From MAG-120802 sp964521265 (GTDB lineage Bacteria > Actinomycetota > Actinomycetes > Nanopelagicales > Nanopelagicaceae): a stretch of DNA of 64,000 nt. The position numbers were made by a program, and so were the translations under genes. The notes under the pieces are model-generated. The model ran no database searches. It saw only the letters and a program-made list of their open reading frames with translations, and was not told the origin of the DNA. Below are positions 41,359-49,084 of the stretch, in pieces. The DNA lies in the NCBI GenBank assembly GCA_964521265.1, contig CAZFQY010000001.1:40368-104367 (forward strand). Reading direction: 5' to 3'. Position 1 is the first letter of the stretch; each line of letters starts with the position of its first letter.

Positions 41359-42737
41359 TTCTCTCACTTCTATCTGGTTTTTCCCTATGGTCTGGCTTCG
41401 CGCCGATTGAATTCCCTCTTGGGCCTTACCTAGGCATCTTTCTTCTTTACAGAAATCTCCTTGATAAATCGATGCGCCTCCGTCTGTTCTATTCATTTAT
41501 GGCTGGCGCATGCTTCTTTCTGCCGTTGCTGCACTGGTCTGGCTCTTATGTTGGATGGATTCCTTGGGTAAGCCTCGCTCTTTTACAAACCATGCTTTTC
41601 TCCCTGATTGGGTTAGTTCCAATCAATCGGAACTTCGGATCCATCTTTCTATTCGCTGCAACTTTTACAGTGATAGAGATTCTGAGGATGAAATCTCCTT
41701 TTGGTGGTTTTGGTTGGGGTCGAATAGGTCATACCCAGGTTGAAACCCTCTCTGGAGTTTACTCTTTGATTGGAATTGCTGGAGTCACATTCTTAGTCGC
41801 CTACATTTCCGCATTGCTTACGATGATACGTTTTCGATTCATCTCTCTTGTTCCAGTTCCTTTCATTCTCTCAATTTTTATACCCAATACCGGTGCAGAC
41901 GATTCGCTAAGAATAGTTGCAGTACAAGGGGGAGTGGATCAACTCGGACTTGATTACAACGCTCGAGCGCTCTCAGTACTAACTAGACATGCTGAGACAA
42001 GTAAACAAGTTGATAGTCAACCAGAGCTCGTCATTTGGCCGGAGAATGCATCTGATATCGATCCGATAGCCACGCCTGAAGCAGCCGAAATCATCAATCA
42101 AACATTGAGGCAAATAAATGCGCCATTGTTAGTAGGAGCTGTCCTCAGGGATTCATTGGGACCAAAGAATGTTTCAATTCTCTACAATGAGGGCTTGAAA
42201 ATCTCTAGTATGTATGTAAAGCAAGACTTAGCACCTTTTGGCGAATATATGCCTATCCGTTCGATTGCAGAATTCATCGCTCCAGAAGCAAAACGCGTTA
42301 GAGACTTTCAACCGGGCAAAACATGGGTCTCTCATGAAGTCTCTGGCAAAAGATTCCAATCCATAATCTGCTTTGAGGTATTAGATGATGATTTCCTTCG
42401 TACTGGACTTAGAGATTCGGATTTTGTTGTTGCTCAAACCAACAATGCGACCTTCGGAAAATCGCCACAAGCCAGACAACAACTCCAGATAATTCGGGCG
42501 CGAGCAGCTGAATTTCAACGCGAATTCGCAGTTGTAAGCACCACCGGTTTCACGGCACATATCAGCGCCGAAGGTGAAGTCATCGATTCACTTGAACAGT
42601 TCAAACCAGGACTCTTAGAGATGGAGATTGAAACTAGATCCGGTCAGACCTTGGCAAGCAGGCTTGGAAGTTGGCTCTGGATTGGGGTATTTCTATTGGG
42701 CTTGGCGATAACCCGACGCTCGGTATTTAACCGATAA
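41349..42737 (+). CDS. lnt: Apolipoprotein N-acyltransferase
   Basis: This 462-residue membrane enzyme adds the third acyl chain to lipoproteins. About six to seven N-terminal helices (to residue 175) precede a nitrilase-like domain, and a final helix (WLWIGVFLLGLAIT) follows. The catalytic triad is visible: Glu232 in VIWPENASD, Lys291 in YVKQDLAPFGEYMP and Cys341 in SIICFEVLDD. It stands alone and is not fused to polyprenol-phosphate mannose synthase, as in some mycobacteria. The FKBP lipoprotein encoded nearby is a likely client. Confidence 0.94.
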   Translation: MAIVLSLLSGFSLWSGFAPIEFPLGPYLGIFLLYRNLLDKSMRLRLFYSFMAGACFFLPLLHWSGSYVGWIPWVSLALLQTMLFSLIGLVPINRNFGSIFLFAATFTVIEILRMKSPFGGFGWGRIGHTQVETLSGVYSLIGIAGVTFLVAYISALLTMIRFRFISLVPVPFILSIFIPNTGADDSLRIVAVQGGVDQLGLDYNARALSVLTRHAETSKQVDSQPELVIWPENASDIDPIATPEAAEIINQTLRQINAPLLVGAVLRDSLGPKNVSILYNEGLKISSMYVKQDLAPFGEYMPIRSIAEFIAPEAKRVRDFQPGKTWVSHEVSGKRFQSIICFEVLDDDFLRTGLRDSDFVVAQTNNATFGKSPQARQQLQIIRARAAEFQREFAVVSTTGFTAHISAEGEVIDSLEQFKPGLLEMEIETRSGQTLASRLGSWLWIGVFLLGLAITRRSVFNR

Positions 42738-42752
42738 TTGACATTATGTCAA
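42738..42752. repeat. 15-base perfect inverted repeat between convergent stops
   Basis: TTGACATTATGTCAA, symmetric about its central T, fills exactly the whole space between the lnt stop and the gcvP stop. As RNA it forms a short 5-bp stem in either direction, without a U-tract. It may be a weak bidirectional terminator or a protein site. Confidence 0.6.
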
Positions 42753-45602
42753 CTAATTGATTGCTAGCGCTTCGATAGGTTCGCAGGAACAGACCAGATT
42801 CCTATCCCCATATGCCCCATCGATACGACCCACAGTGGGCCAATACTTACCACGTCTAGCCATTCCATGTTCTATTCCGTTTGGAAAGGCAGCCTTTTCG
42901 CGACTGTAAGAACGATTCCACTCACCGATGACAACATCCATCGTGTGAGGCGCATTTCTCAGCGCTGAATCCTCGACGCTGATCGAACCAGCTGCAATCT
43001 CGTCGATCTCAGCCCTTATGAGTCGCATTGCTTCGATGAAACGATCTATCTCCGCAATGTCTTCACTCTCCGTAGGCTCGATCATCAGTGTTCCAGCCAC
43101 TGGAAAACTCATGGTTGGAGCGTGAAAGCCAAAGTCCATCAATCGCTTTGCGATATCGTCAACAGTAACGCCCGTGTTCTTCGTTATCTCGCGAATATCA
43201 ATAATGCACTCATGAGCTATAAATCCTGACTCCCCTTTATAAAGCGTTGGGAAATATGGCTCTAATTTTTTCGATATGTAGTTCGCAGAAAGAATCGCTA
43301 CTTCGGTTGCACGCTTCAAACCTTCGGAACCCATCATTCTTATGTAAGCCCAAGAAATAGGAAGTATCAACGCTGATCCAAAAGGTGCCGCGCTTACAGG
43401 ACCTGGTCCGGTAAGAGGCCCAGACGTAACGTCTAAGGGATGGTTGGGAAGGTGGGCTGCAAGGTGGCGACGGGCGATGACTGGTCCAACACCCGGACCT
43501 CCCCCGCCATGTGGAATACAGAATGTTTTGTGGAGATTAAGGTGCGAAACATCGGCGCCAAACTTCCCAGGTTTTGCAAGACCGACCAAAGCATTTAGAT
43601 TCGCACCATCCACGTAGACCTGGCCACCTGAATCATGAATAAGCGCGCAAATGTTGCTGATCTCCGATTCAAATACGCCATGGGTCGACGGATAAGTGAC
43701 CATCAGAGCCGCAAGGCGGTCTCCATACTCTGAAATCTTCGCCTTTAAATCTTCAAGAGAGACATTTCCCTGCTCATCGCATGCAATCACGACAACTTTC
43801 ATACCTGCCATAACCGCACTTGCAGCATTTGTGCCGTGAGCGCTCGAAGGAATCAAGCAGATATCCCGATGCGCCTCTCCCCTGCTGTCGAGGTAATTAC
43901 GGATAGCCAGCAATCCAGCGAATTCACCCTGTGAGCCCGCGTTGGGCTGGAGTGAAACAGCGTCATATCCGGTAATTTCGATCAGCCATTCCGATAGCTC
44001 TCTGATTAGCTGACGAGTACCCAAGCTCTGCCCCGATGGCGAGAATGGGTGCAAGTTGGCGAATTCTGGCCAAGTAACTGCTTCCATCTCGGTTGTCGCA
44101 TTGAGCTTCATCGTGCAAGAGCCAAGCGGGATCATCGTCCGATCCAAAGCTAAATCGCGGTCAGATAACGAGCGGATGTAACGGAGCATCGCAGTCTCTG
44201 AGTGATAGGAATTAAAAATCGGATGGGTAAGGTAGGAACTCTTTCTCAGATCATTAAGACCGCCGAAACTCTCACCTTTTTGGCTTGCCAAGCCCCAGGC
44301 TCGAATCAATCTCTCAACGGTTTCAATCTTTGTAGTTTCATCAAAAGCAACGGAGATTCCATCAGGAAGAAGTCGCACATTTATTCCAGCTCTTTCGGCG
44401 CTTTCCACTAGAGCCTTAGGGTTTTCGGCCCTGAATGAAACGGTGTCGAAGAAAGTTTCGCTATAAATCTGGAACCCAGAGCGCCTTAGGTATCCCGCGA
44501 AGGCTCTGGCGATGTTATGAACGTTTATGGCAATTTCGCGTAATCCATCCGGACCGTGCCAGGCTGCATACAGCGCTGCGATATTCGCTAGCAGGACTTG
44601 CGCAGTGCATATGTTGCTAGTTGCCTTATCGCGTCGGATATGTTGTTCGCGAGTTTGCAGCGCTAATCGAAGTGCTGGATTTCCAGCGCTATCGATGCTT
44701 TGACCGACTAATCGGCCTGGGAGAGATCTTTCGAGGCCTTCTCTAACTGAGAGGAATCCCGCGTGAGGTCCCCCGAAGCCCATTGGAACACCGAAACGCT
44801 GCGCAGAACCAACTGCGATATCGGCACCCCACTCCCCCGGTGATTTAATCAGAGTAAGTGCAAGGAGATCTGTCGCCATTATTACCAGAGTGTTTTTAGC
44901 TTTCGCTTCGTTTATCAGATCAATTAGCTCAGGCAGCGCACCGAAAGTGTCTGGATACTGGACAAGTACTGCAAAGACTTCTCGTTTCCCAAGAGCAAAC
45001 TTAGAATTTCTCACATCGAGTTCATCTATTTCAATCCCAAGGGGCTTAGCTCGCGTTTCAACCACTGCTCTCGTTTGCGGGTGCAGTCCCTTATCGATAA
45101 GAAATATCGCATCATCTGGGAGTTTTGAGGCTCTCCTCGCTAAAGTCATAGCCTCTGCTGCGGCAGTTGCCTCATCGAGCATTGAAGCATTAGCTATAGG
45201 TAATCCAGTCAGATCACTGATCATGGTTTGAAAAGCGAAAAGTGCCTCGAGGCGACCTTGTGATATCTCGGGCTGATAAGGCGTGTATGCGGTATACCAG
45301 GCCGGATTCTCCAAAACGTTTCTTAGAATTACTGGTGGCGTGTGTGTTCCGTGATAACCCATACCTATCAACGACGTGAAAATTCGATTCTTCTCCGCAA
45401 GGCTACGAAGTTCGTTAATGGCATCAGGTTCGGAGATCGGTTGCGGAAGAGTCGCACCAAAAATCTCATTGAGTTTTATTGAATCAGGCAAGACATCGGA
45501 TATGAACTTATCTAAATTCGAATAGCCCAACTCGTGGAGCATCGTTCCAATTTGCTCACTGGAAGGTCCGATATGCCTATCCGAAAAAGTTTTTCTCGCC
45601 AC
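42753..45602 (-). CDS. gcvP: Glycine dehydrogenase (decarboxylating), P-protein
   Basis: This 949-residue single-chain P-protein decarboxylates glycine and passes the aminomethyl group to GcvH. RHIGPSSEQIGTML opens the N-terminal half; the PLP lysine is Lys692 in LNLHKTFCIPHGGGGPG, with the glycine-rich loop behind it. Both homologous halves are intact. GTG 45602 is preferred because TATCCT lies 7 bases upstream. gcvH lies about 2.3 kb upstream on the same strand; gcvT is not in the window. Confidence 0.96.
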   Translation of the reverse strand: MARKTFSDRHIGPSSEQIGTMLHELGYSNLDKFISDVLPDSIKLNEIFGATLPQPISEPDAINELRSLAEKNRIFTSLIGMGYHGTHTPPVILRNVLENPAWYTAYTPYQPEISQGRLEALFAFQTMISDLTGLPIANASMLDEATAAAEAMTLARRASKLPDDAIFLIDKGLHPQTRAVVETRAKPLGIEIDELDVRNSKFALGKREVFAVLVQYPDTFGALPELIDLINEAKAKNTLVIMATDLLALTLIKSPGEWGADIAVGSAQRFGVPMGFGGPHAGFLSVREGLERSLPGRLVGQSIDSAGNPALRLALQTREQHIRRDKATSNICTAQVLLANIAALYAAWHGPDGLREIAINVHNIARAFAGYLRRSGFQIYSETFFDTVSFRAENPKALVESAERAGINVRLLPDGISVAFDETTKIETVERLIRAWGLASQKGESFGGLNDLRKSSYLTHPIFNSYHSETAMLRYIRSLSDRDLALDRTMIPLGSCTMKLNATTEMEAVTWPEFANLHPFSPSGQSLGTRQLIRELSEWLIEITGYDAVSLQPNAGSQGEFAGLLAIRNYLDSRGEAHRDICLIPSSAHGTNAASAVMAGMKVVVIACDEQGNVSLEDLKAKISEYGDRLAALMVTYPSTHGVFESEISNICALIHDSGGQVYVDGANLNALVGLAKPGKFGADVSHLNLHKTFCIPHGGGGPGVGPVIARRHLAAHLPNHPLDVTSGPLTGPGPVSAAPFGSALILPISWAYIRMMGSEGLKRATEVAILSANYISKKLEPYFPTLYKGESGFIAHECIIDIREITKNTGVTVDDIAKRLMDFGFHAPTMSFPVAGTLMIEPTESEDIAEIDRFIEAMRLIRAEIDEIAAGSISVEDSALRNAPHTMDVVIGEWNRSYSREKAAFPNGIEHGMARRGKYWPTVGRIDGAYGDRNLVCSCEPIEALAIN

Positions 45603-45609
45603 GGCGAGA

Positions 45610-45615
45610 AGGATA
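45610..45615 (-). promoter_or_regulatory. -10 element of leaderless gcvP transcript
   Basis: TATCCT on the minus strand ends 7 bases before GTG 45602. The 38-base gap holds no Shine-Dalgarno and no room for a glycine riboswitch. Confidence 0.5.
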
Positions 45616-45640
45616 GGGCGTTAGTTCAATCTATGACGGG

Positions 45641-46144
45641 TTAAGAGACCCCACGCAGTTTTCGACGGATAGCCAACTCGTCCTCGCCGGAGCCCGGCAT
45701 GACACTTCCATCATGGAGATCTTCACCTTGCAGGTGGGTCAGCGAACCTTCAACCTCATTCCAGACCTTGCCAACGGCTATACCAAAGACGCCCTGGCCT
45801 CCCTGCAGTAGATCAAAGATTTCTTCTGATGAGGTGCACTCGTAAATAGATGAGCCATCGCTCATAAGAGTTATTCGAGCAAGATCTTCAATCCCCCGCT
45901 CGCGTAGATGAGTAACCGCGCTTCGGATGTTCTGTAAAGAAACCCCTGCATCAAGTAAACGCTTGACAATCTTTAAGACGAGAATGTCGCGAAATCCATA
46001 GAGGCGCTGTGAGCCAGAACCATTAGCTGACCTAACCGTAGGCTCTACCAAGCCAGTGCGGGCCCAATAATCGAGCTGGCGGTATGAAATTCCTGCGGCC
46101 GTGCATGCGGTGGCGCCGCGATAGCCAACTTCAGAAGAACTCAC
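45641..46144 (-). CDS. MerR-family transcriptional regulator (Rv1830-like)
   Basis: This 167-residue regulator has an N-terminal winged HTH (YRGATACTAAGISYRQLDYWARTG) of MerR type and a helical part (LVLKIVKRLLDAGVSLQNIR). The C-terminal region SDGSSIYECTSSEEIFDLLQGGQGVFGIAVG is shared with the regulator next to the bifunctional nuclease in mycobacteria. Targets unknown. Start GTG 46144 with GAGAGG upstream. The 97 bases to the next gene hold no clear feature. Confidence 0.88.
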   Translation of the reverse strand: MSSSEVGYRGATACTAAGISYRQLDYWARTGLVEPTVRSANGSGSQRLYGFRDILVLKIVKRLLDAGVSLQNIRSAVTHLRERGIEDLARITLMSDGSSIYECTSSEEIFDLLQGGQGVFGIAVGKVWNEVEGSLTHLQGEDLHDGSVMPGSGEDELAIRRKLRGVS

Positions 46145-46241
46145 GGGGGAAGCCTCTCACTTGAGTGCCTTAACGGTAAGACCAGAATTGGCAGACATCA
46201 ATTACCGACACACTCTAAATCTCAACTAATACTTTAGAGTT

Positions 46242-46712
46242 CTAGGCCTGAAAATCCTCGGGATTAATCCCCTCAAGGAACTCCTTGAACTTCTCGACTT
46301 CGTCCTCGGCTTGATCTGGGATCTCAATTCCCGCGTCCTGGAGCAGCTCTTCGCTACCCAAAATCGGTGAACCGGTTCTTAAGGCAAGAGCTATCGCATC
46401 GCTGGGGCGAGCCGAAACTGCGATACCGCCCTGCAGATTTATTACAGAATAAAAGACTCCATCGCGAAGCTCAGTTAGGTGAATTGAATCCACATTGGCG
46501 TTGAGGGCTGAAAGAAGGTCTTTCATCAAATCATGAGTAAGGGGGCGAGGTGGTTGAACTCCTTGTTGGGCAAAGGCGATCGAGGTGGCCTCTACTGCCC
46601 CTACCCAGATCGGTAGATATCGGACGCCACCGATCTCCTTCAAGAGGACGATTGGTTGATTCGAGGGCATCTCTACCCTCACCCCAATTACATCCAGGGC
46701 GTGGAAATTCAT
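46242..46712 (-). CDS. Bifunctional nuclease family protein (BFN/DUF151)
   Basis: This 156-residue protein belongs to the BFN family named after plant nucleases. LDVIGVRVEMPSNQPIVLLKE, YLPIWVGAVEATSIAFAQQG and VSARPSDAIALALRTGSPI are family marks. An acidic helical UVR-like tail follows. The function in bacteria is not settled. ATG overlaps the ftsR stop (ATGA). The order garA-ftsR-BFN-merR is the same as mycobacterial Rv1827-Rv1830. Confidence 0.9.
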   Translation of the reverse strand: MNFHALDVIGVRVEMPSNQPIVLLKEIGGVRYLPIWVGAVEATSIAFAQQGVQPPRPLTHDLMKDLLSALNANVDSIHLTELRDGVFYSVINLQGGIAVSARPSDAIALALRTGSPILGSEELLQDAGIEIPDQAEDEVEKFKEFLEGINPEDFQA

Positions 46713-47422
46713 CTCGCTCTGTGTAGACCAGCTCGAACCAGCGAAGCATGGAGACGAATCGAGAGAGAGGCAATCTCCCTTGCGACCTCTTCTGCTCGAG
46801 CCTTCGAATCAGAATTCTTCTGTCTCAAGAGCGGAGTAATCACCTGTTCGACTAAACCTACCTCTCTATCAGCAGCTGCTTTAAATGCTCGCAAATGTCG
46901 ACCTTCGATACCGAAGGCAGCTAACTCGCCGACAACTCTTGCGACCATGAGCGCATCTCCATCGAAGTGCTTCCCGCGTGATTGAACCAAACCGTAACTT
47001 TCCAACTCTGATAATTGTTCCTCATTTATCCCAGAACTCTTCAATAATTCATCACGCGAAAGTCGCAAATCACTCTGTTCGGCAAATGCAGATGGGGCTA
47101 CAGCAGCATCAACCGGAACCATTCGCGGAGTCGGCATAGCGCCTGGGGATTGAGCCGGTTCTAGACCTCGGTCTAGAGCATCGAGGTTTTCTTTTATCAC
47201 TTTCAATGGAAGATACTGATCCCGCTGAGCAAGAAGAACATAGCGAAGCCGCTCAAGATCTGGAGTTGTGAACTTACGATATCCAGATGGCGTTCGCTGA
47301 GGTTCGATTAATCCCTCTGATTCGAGAAAACGGATTTTCGAAATTGTTATATCCGGGAAATCTCCACGTAGCTTTGCTAGAACCTCTCCTATGCTGAGGT
47401 AGGCGCGTGCTGGAACGCTCAT
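46709..47422 (-). CDS. ftsR: MerR-family regulator FtsR
   Basis: This 237-residue protein has an N-terminal HTH (LSIGEVLAKLRGDFPDITISK; SEGLIEPQRTPSGYRKF) followed by LRYVLLAQRDQYLPLKVIKE, as in Rv1828 and corynebacterial FtsR, which activates ftsZ. A linker (about 90-120) leads to a second helical domain. It overlaps garA by 4 bases and BFN by 4 bases. Assignment rests on sequence pattern and synteny. Confidence 0.88.
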   Translation of the reverse strand: MSVPARAYLSIGEVLAKLRGDFPDITISKIRFLESEGLIEPQRTPSGYRKFTTPDLERLRYVLLAQRDQYLPLKVIKENLDALDRGLEPAQSPGAMPTPRMVPVDAAVAPSAFAEQSDLRLSRDELLKSSGINEEQLSELESYGLVQSRGKHFDGDALMVARVVGELAAFGIEGRHLRAFKAAADREVGLVEQVITPLLRQKNSDSKARAEEVAREIASLSIRLHASLVRAGLHRAR

Positions 47423-47865
47423 GATCTGACCTTTCCACCGTTGAAGAAATGCATTCGAAATTTTCCAATTTGTAGCTCATCACCATCGCGGAGATGTTTC
47501 TCTGCCACAAGCTCACCATTTACATAAGTGCCATTCAAGCTGCCCAGATCGTGCAGAAGATATTCGTTGCCTTCCTTCGAAATCACTGCATGTTTACGCG
47601 AAACTGTTACGTCATCCAGGAAGATTTCGTTGGAAGTGGCTCTGCCGATTCTTGTTGATCCAGGATCGAGGAGATATCGCGCGCCCTTGCTTGGCCCTAT
47701 AAGTGAAACCAACATGGCTGCATCCGCAGAAAGGGCGTTGAGCACTTCAATTAATTCAGGGCCCGATTCTTCAATGAGACGACTAAGTGAACTTTCGACA
47801 GATCGAAGAGCGGTGAGATGGATAGTCGTGGTTAGGTCTTTTCTGCTATCTGCAGCGGCAACCAC
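47419..47865 (-). CDS. garA: FHA-domain protein, GarA/OdhI-like
   Basis: This 148-residue protein has a C-terminal FHA domain (about 52-145) with phosphothreonine-binding residues in RIGRATSNEIF (Arg75), VSRKH (Ser89, His92) and GSLNGTYVN (Asn111). GarA and OdhI inhibit 2-oxoglutarate dehydrogenase and are switched off when a Thr in the N-terminal ETTS motif is phosphorylated. Here the N-terminus has TTT at 12-14 (LTTTIHL) and no exact ETTS, followed by a helical stretch. GTG 47865 has a strong GGGGAGGG upstream. Confidence 0.86.
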   Translation of the reverse strand: MVAAADSRKDLTTTIHLTALRSVESSLSRLIEESGPELIEVLNALSADAAMLVSLIGPSKGARYLLDPGSTRIGRATSNEIFLDDVTVSRKHAVISKEGNEYLLHDLGSLNGTYVNGELVAEKHLRDGDELQIGKFRMHFFNGGKVRS

Positions 47866-47900
47866 AATTCCCTCCCCTAAACCTAAGGTTTCACTTAAGG

Positions 47901-47928
47901 CTCACCCTATGGTGGAGGTTTGGGTGAG
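47901..47928 (-). other. Stem-loop between gcvH and garA
   Basis: CTCACCC (47901-47907) pairs with GGGTGAG (47922-47928) around a 14-base loop, starting directly after the gcvH stop. There is no U-tract, so it may be a processing, stability or attenuation element. Confidence 0.4.
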
Positions 47929-48312
47929 TCAAGCCGTTAAAGCGCTGTAAGACTCTGCGGTGAGCAATTCCGCAACTTGTGAGGTATCCGATGAATCCAA
48001 TTCGAGTAACCAACCCTTGCCATACGGGTCAGAGTTGATTGTCTCCGGCGATCCATCAAGCTCGCTGTTTACGGCAGTAACTGTTCCAGACAAAGGGGCG
48101 TAGATTTCAGAGACGCTCTTGGTGGATTCGACTTCTCCACAAACTTTCCCTGATTCAAGGAGTTCGCCTACTTTAGGCATTTGAAGATAGACAATATCGC
48201 CAAGCGCGCCTTGAGCGTAGTCAGTGATTCCAACCCGATAGCGACCAGGAGAAATCTCTTCAACCCACTCATGTTCTTTGGTGTATCGCAAATTACTTGG
48301 AACGTTACTCAC
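47929..48312 (-). CDS. gcvH: Glycine cleavage system H protein
   Basis: This 127-residue lipoyl carrier links the P- and T-proteins. The start YTKEHEWVEE and the lipoylation site Lys65 in VESTKSVSEIYAP are intact, and the C-terminal GWLLELD is typical. GTG 48312 has GGGAG upstream. It is separated from gcvP by garA, ftsR, BFN and a merR gene, as in mycobacteria (Rv1826-Rv1832). Confidence 0.96.
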   Translation of the reverse strand: MSNVPSNLRYTKEHEWVEEISPGRYRVGITDYAQGALGDIVYLQMPKVGELLESGKVCGEVESTKSVSEIYAPLSGTVTAVNSELDGSPETINSDPYGKGWLLELDSSDTSQVAELLTAESYSALTA

Positions 48313-48379
48313 TGGACTCCCTGTCTTCTTTGCTCTACGAACTCCACAATACTTTCACTGTTGCTTCCCGACGTTATTA

Positions 48380-48928
48380 CTAAGCCCTAGCTCGTAGGGC
48401 CCCGATACCAGTTCTAGCGTATTGCAATCCGGTCCACAAATAGAGCCCAATCCCCCAACCGGCGAAGGCCCACCCAAAGATGAAAGCTAGGGTAGATAGC
48501 TCCTCGACAGAGGAGAAGGTCAGTAGAAGCATTGGAAGGGCATACAAGAGATTGAATGTCGCCGCTTTCCCCAAGTATGTCACTGTGAAAGGAGGGATCT
48601 TCGCCCGCTTCATGAAGATCAGCAGTAACCCCAAGAGGATATCTCTGGCGACGATAATTAAGAGAACCCAGACGGGAATAGCGCCGGTCACAAACATTGC
48701 CAACAGGACAGTTGCGATGTAGAGACGATCTACCGCTGGATCCATGAGCTCGCCGAATCGGCTCTCTTGATTTAGGGCTCTAGCCAATTTGCCATCGAAA
48801 TAATCGGTCGCGCCCGCGACCATCAAGGTCAGCACGGCCCATGAGTACTGCTCTTGCCAGGTAAAAAAGAGGAAAACCGGTATCCCAAGTGCGCGCATTA
48901 AAGTCAATAAATTCGGAATCGTTAACAT
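48380..48928 (-). CDS. pgsA: CDP-alcohol phosphatidyltransferase (PgsA-like)
   Basis: This 182-residue integral membrane enzyme has the full CDP-alcohol motif DYFDGKLARALNQESRFGEL with MDPAVDR following (D-x2-DG-x2-AR-x8-G-x3-D-x3-D). IPNLLTLMRALGIPVFLF opens the first helix. Position beside gcvH suggests the mycobacterial PgsA2 type (Rv1822). The alcohol substrate, glycerol 3-phosphate or another, is not certain. I chose ATG 48928; a longer frame would run through the tRNA-Pro gene. Confidence 0.9.
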   Translation of the reverse strand: MLTIPNLLTLMRALGIPVFLFFTWQEQYSWAVLTLMVAGATDYFDGKLARALNQESRFGELMDPAVDRLYIATVLLAMFVTGAIPVWVLLIIVARDILLGLLLIFMKRAKIPPFTVTYLGKAATFNLLYALPMLLLTFSSVEELSTLAFIFGWAFAGWGIGLYLWTGLQYARTGIGALRARA

Positions 48929-48973
48929 TTCCTGCCATTTCTCCTCGCGAAACGAGGAACCGGACCGGACTGC

Positions 48974-49050
48974 TGGTCGGGACGACAGGATTTGAACCTG
49001 CGACCACATGACCCCCAGCCATGTGCGCTACCAAGCTGCGCTACGTCCCG
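48974..49050 (-). tRNA. tRNA-Pro (anticodon GGG)
   Basis: On the minus strand the acceptor CGGGACG pairs with CGTCCCG, the D-arm is GCGCAGCTTGGTAGCGC, the anticodon stem CATGG/TCATG surrounds CTGGGGG, and the T-arm is GCAGGTTCAAATCCTGT. The anticodon GGG reads CCC and CCU. CCA is encoded (48974-48976). A TACTAT hexamer lies 7 bases upstream (49058-49063). Confidence 0.96.
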
Positions 49051-49084
49051 TAACGAAATAGTACCTCGGGCCCGAAAATCGAGA

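Noticed and set aside
45603..45640. Glycine riboswitch before gcvP
   Set aside because: The gap is 38 bases and holds a -10 element directly before the start codon; no aptamer fits.
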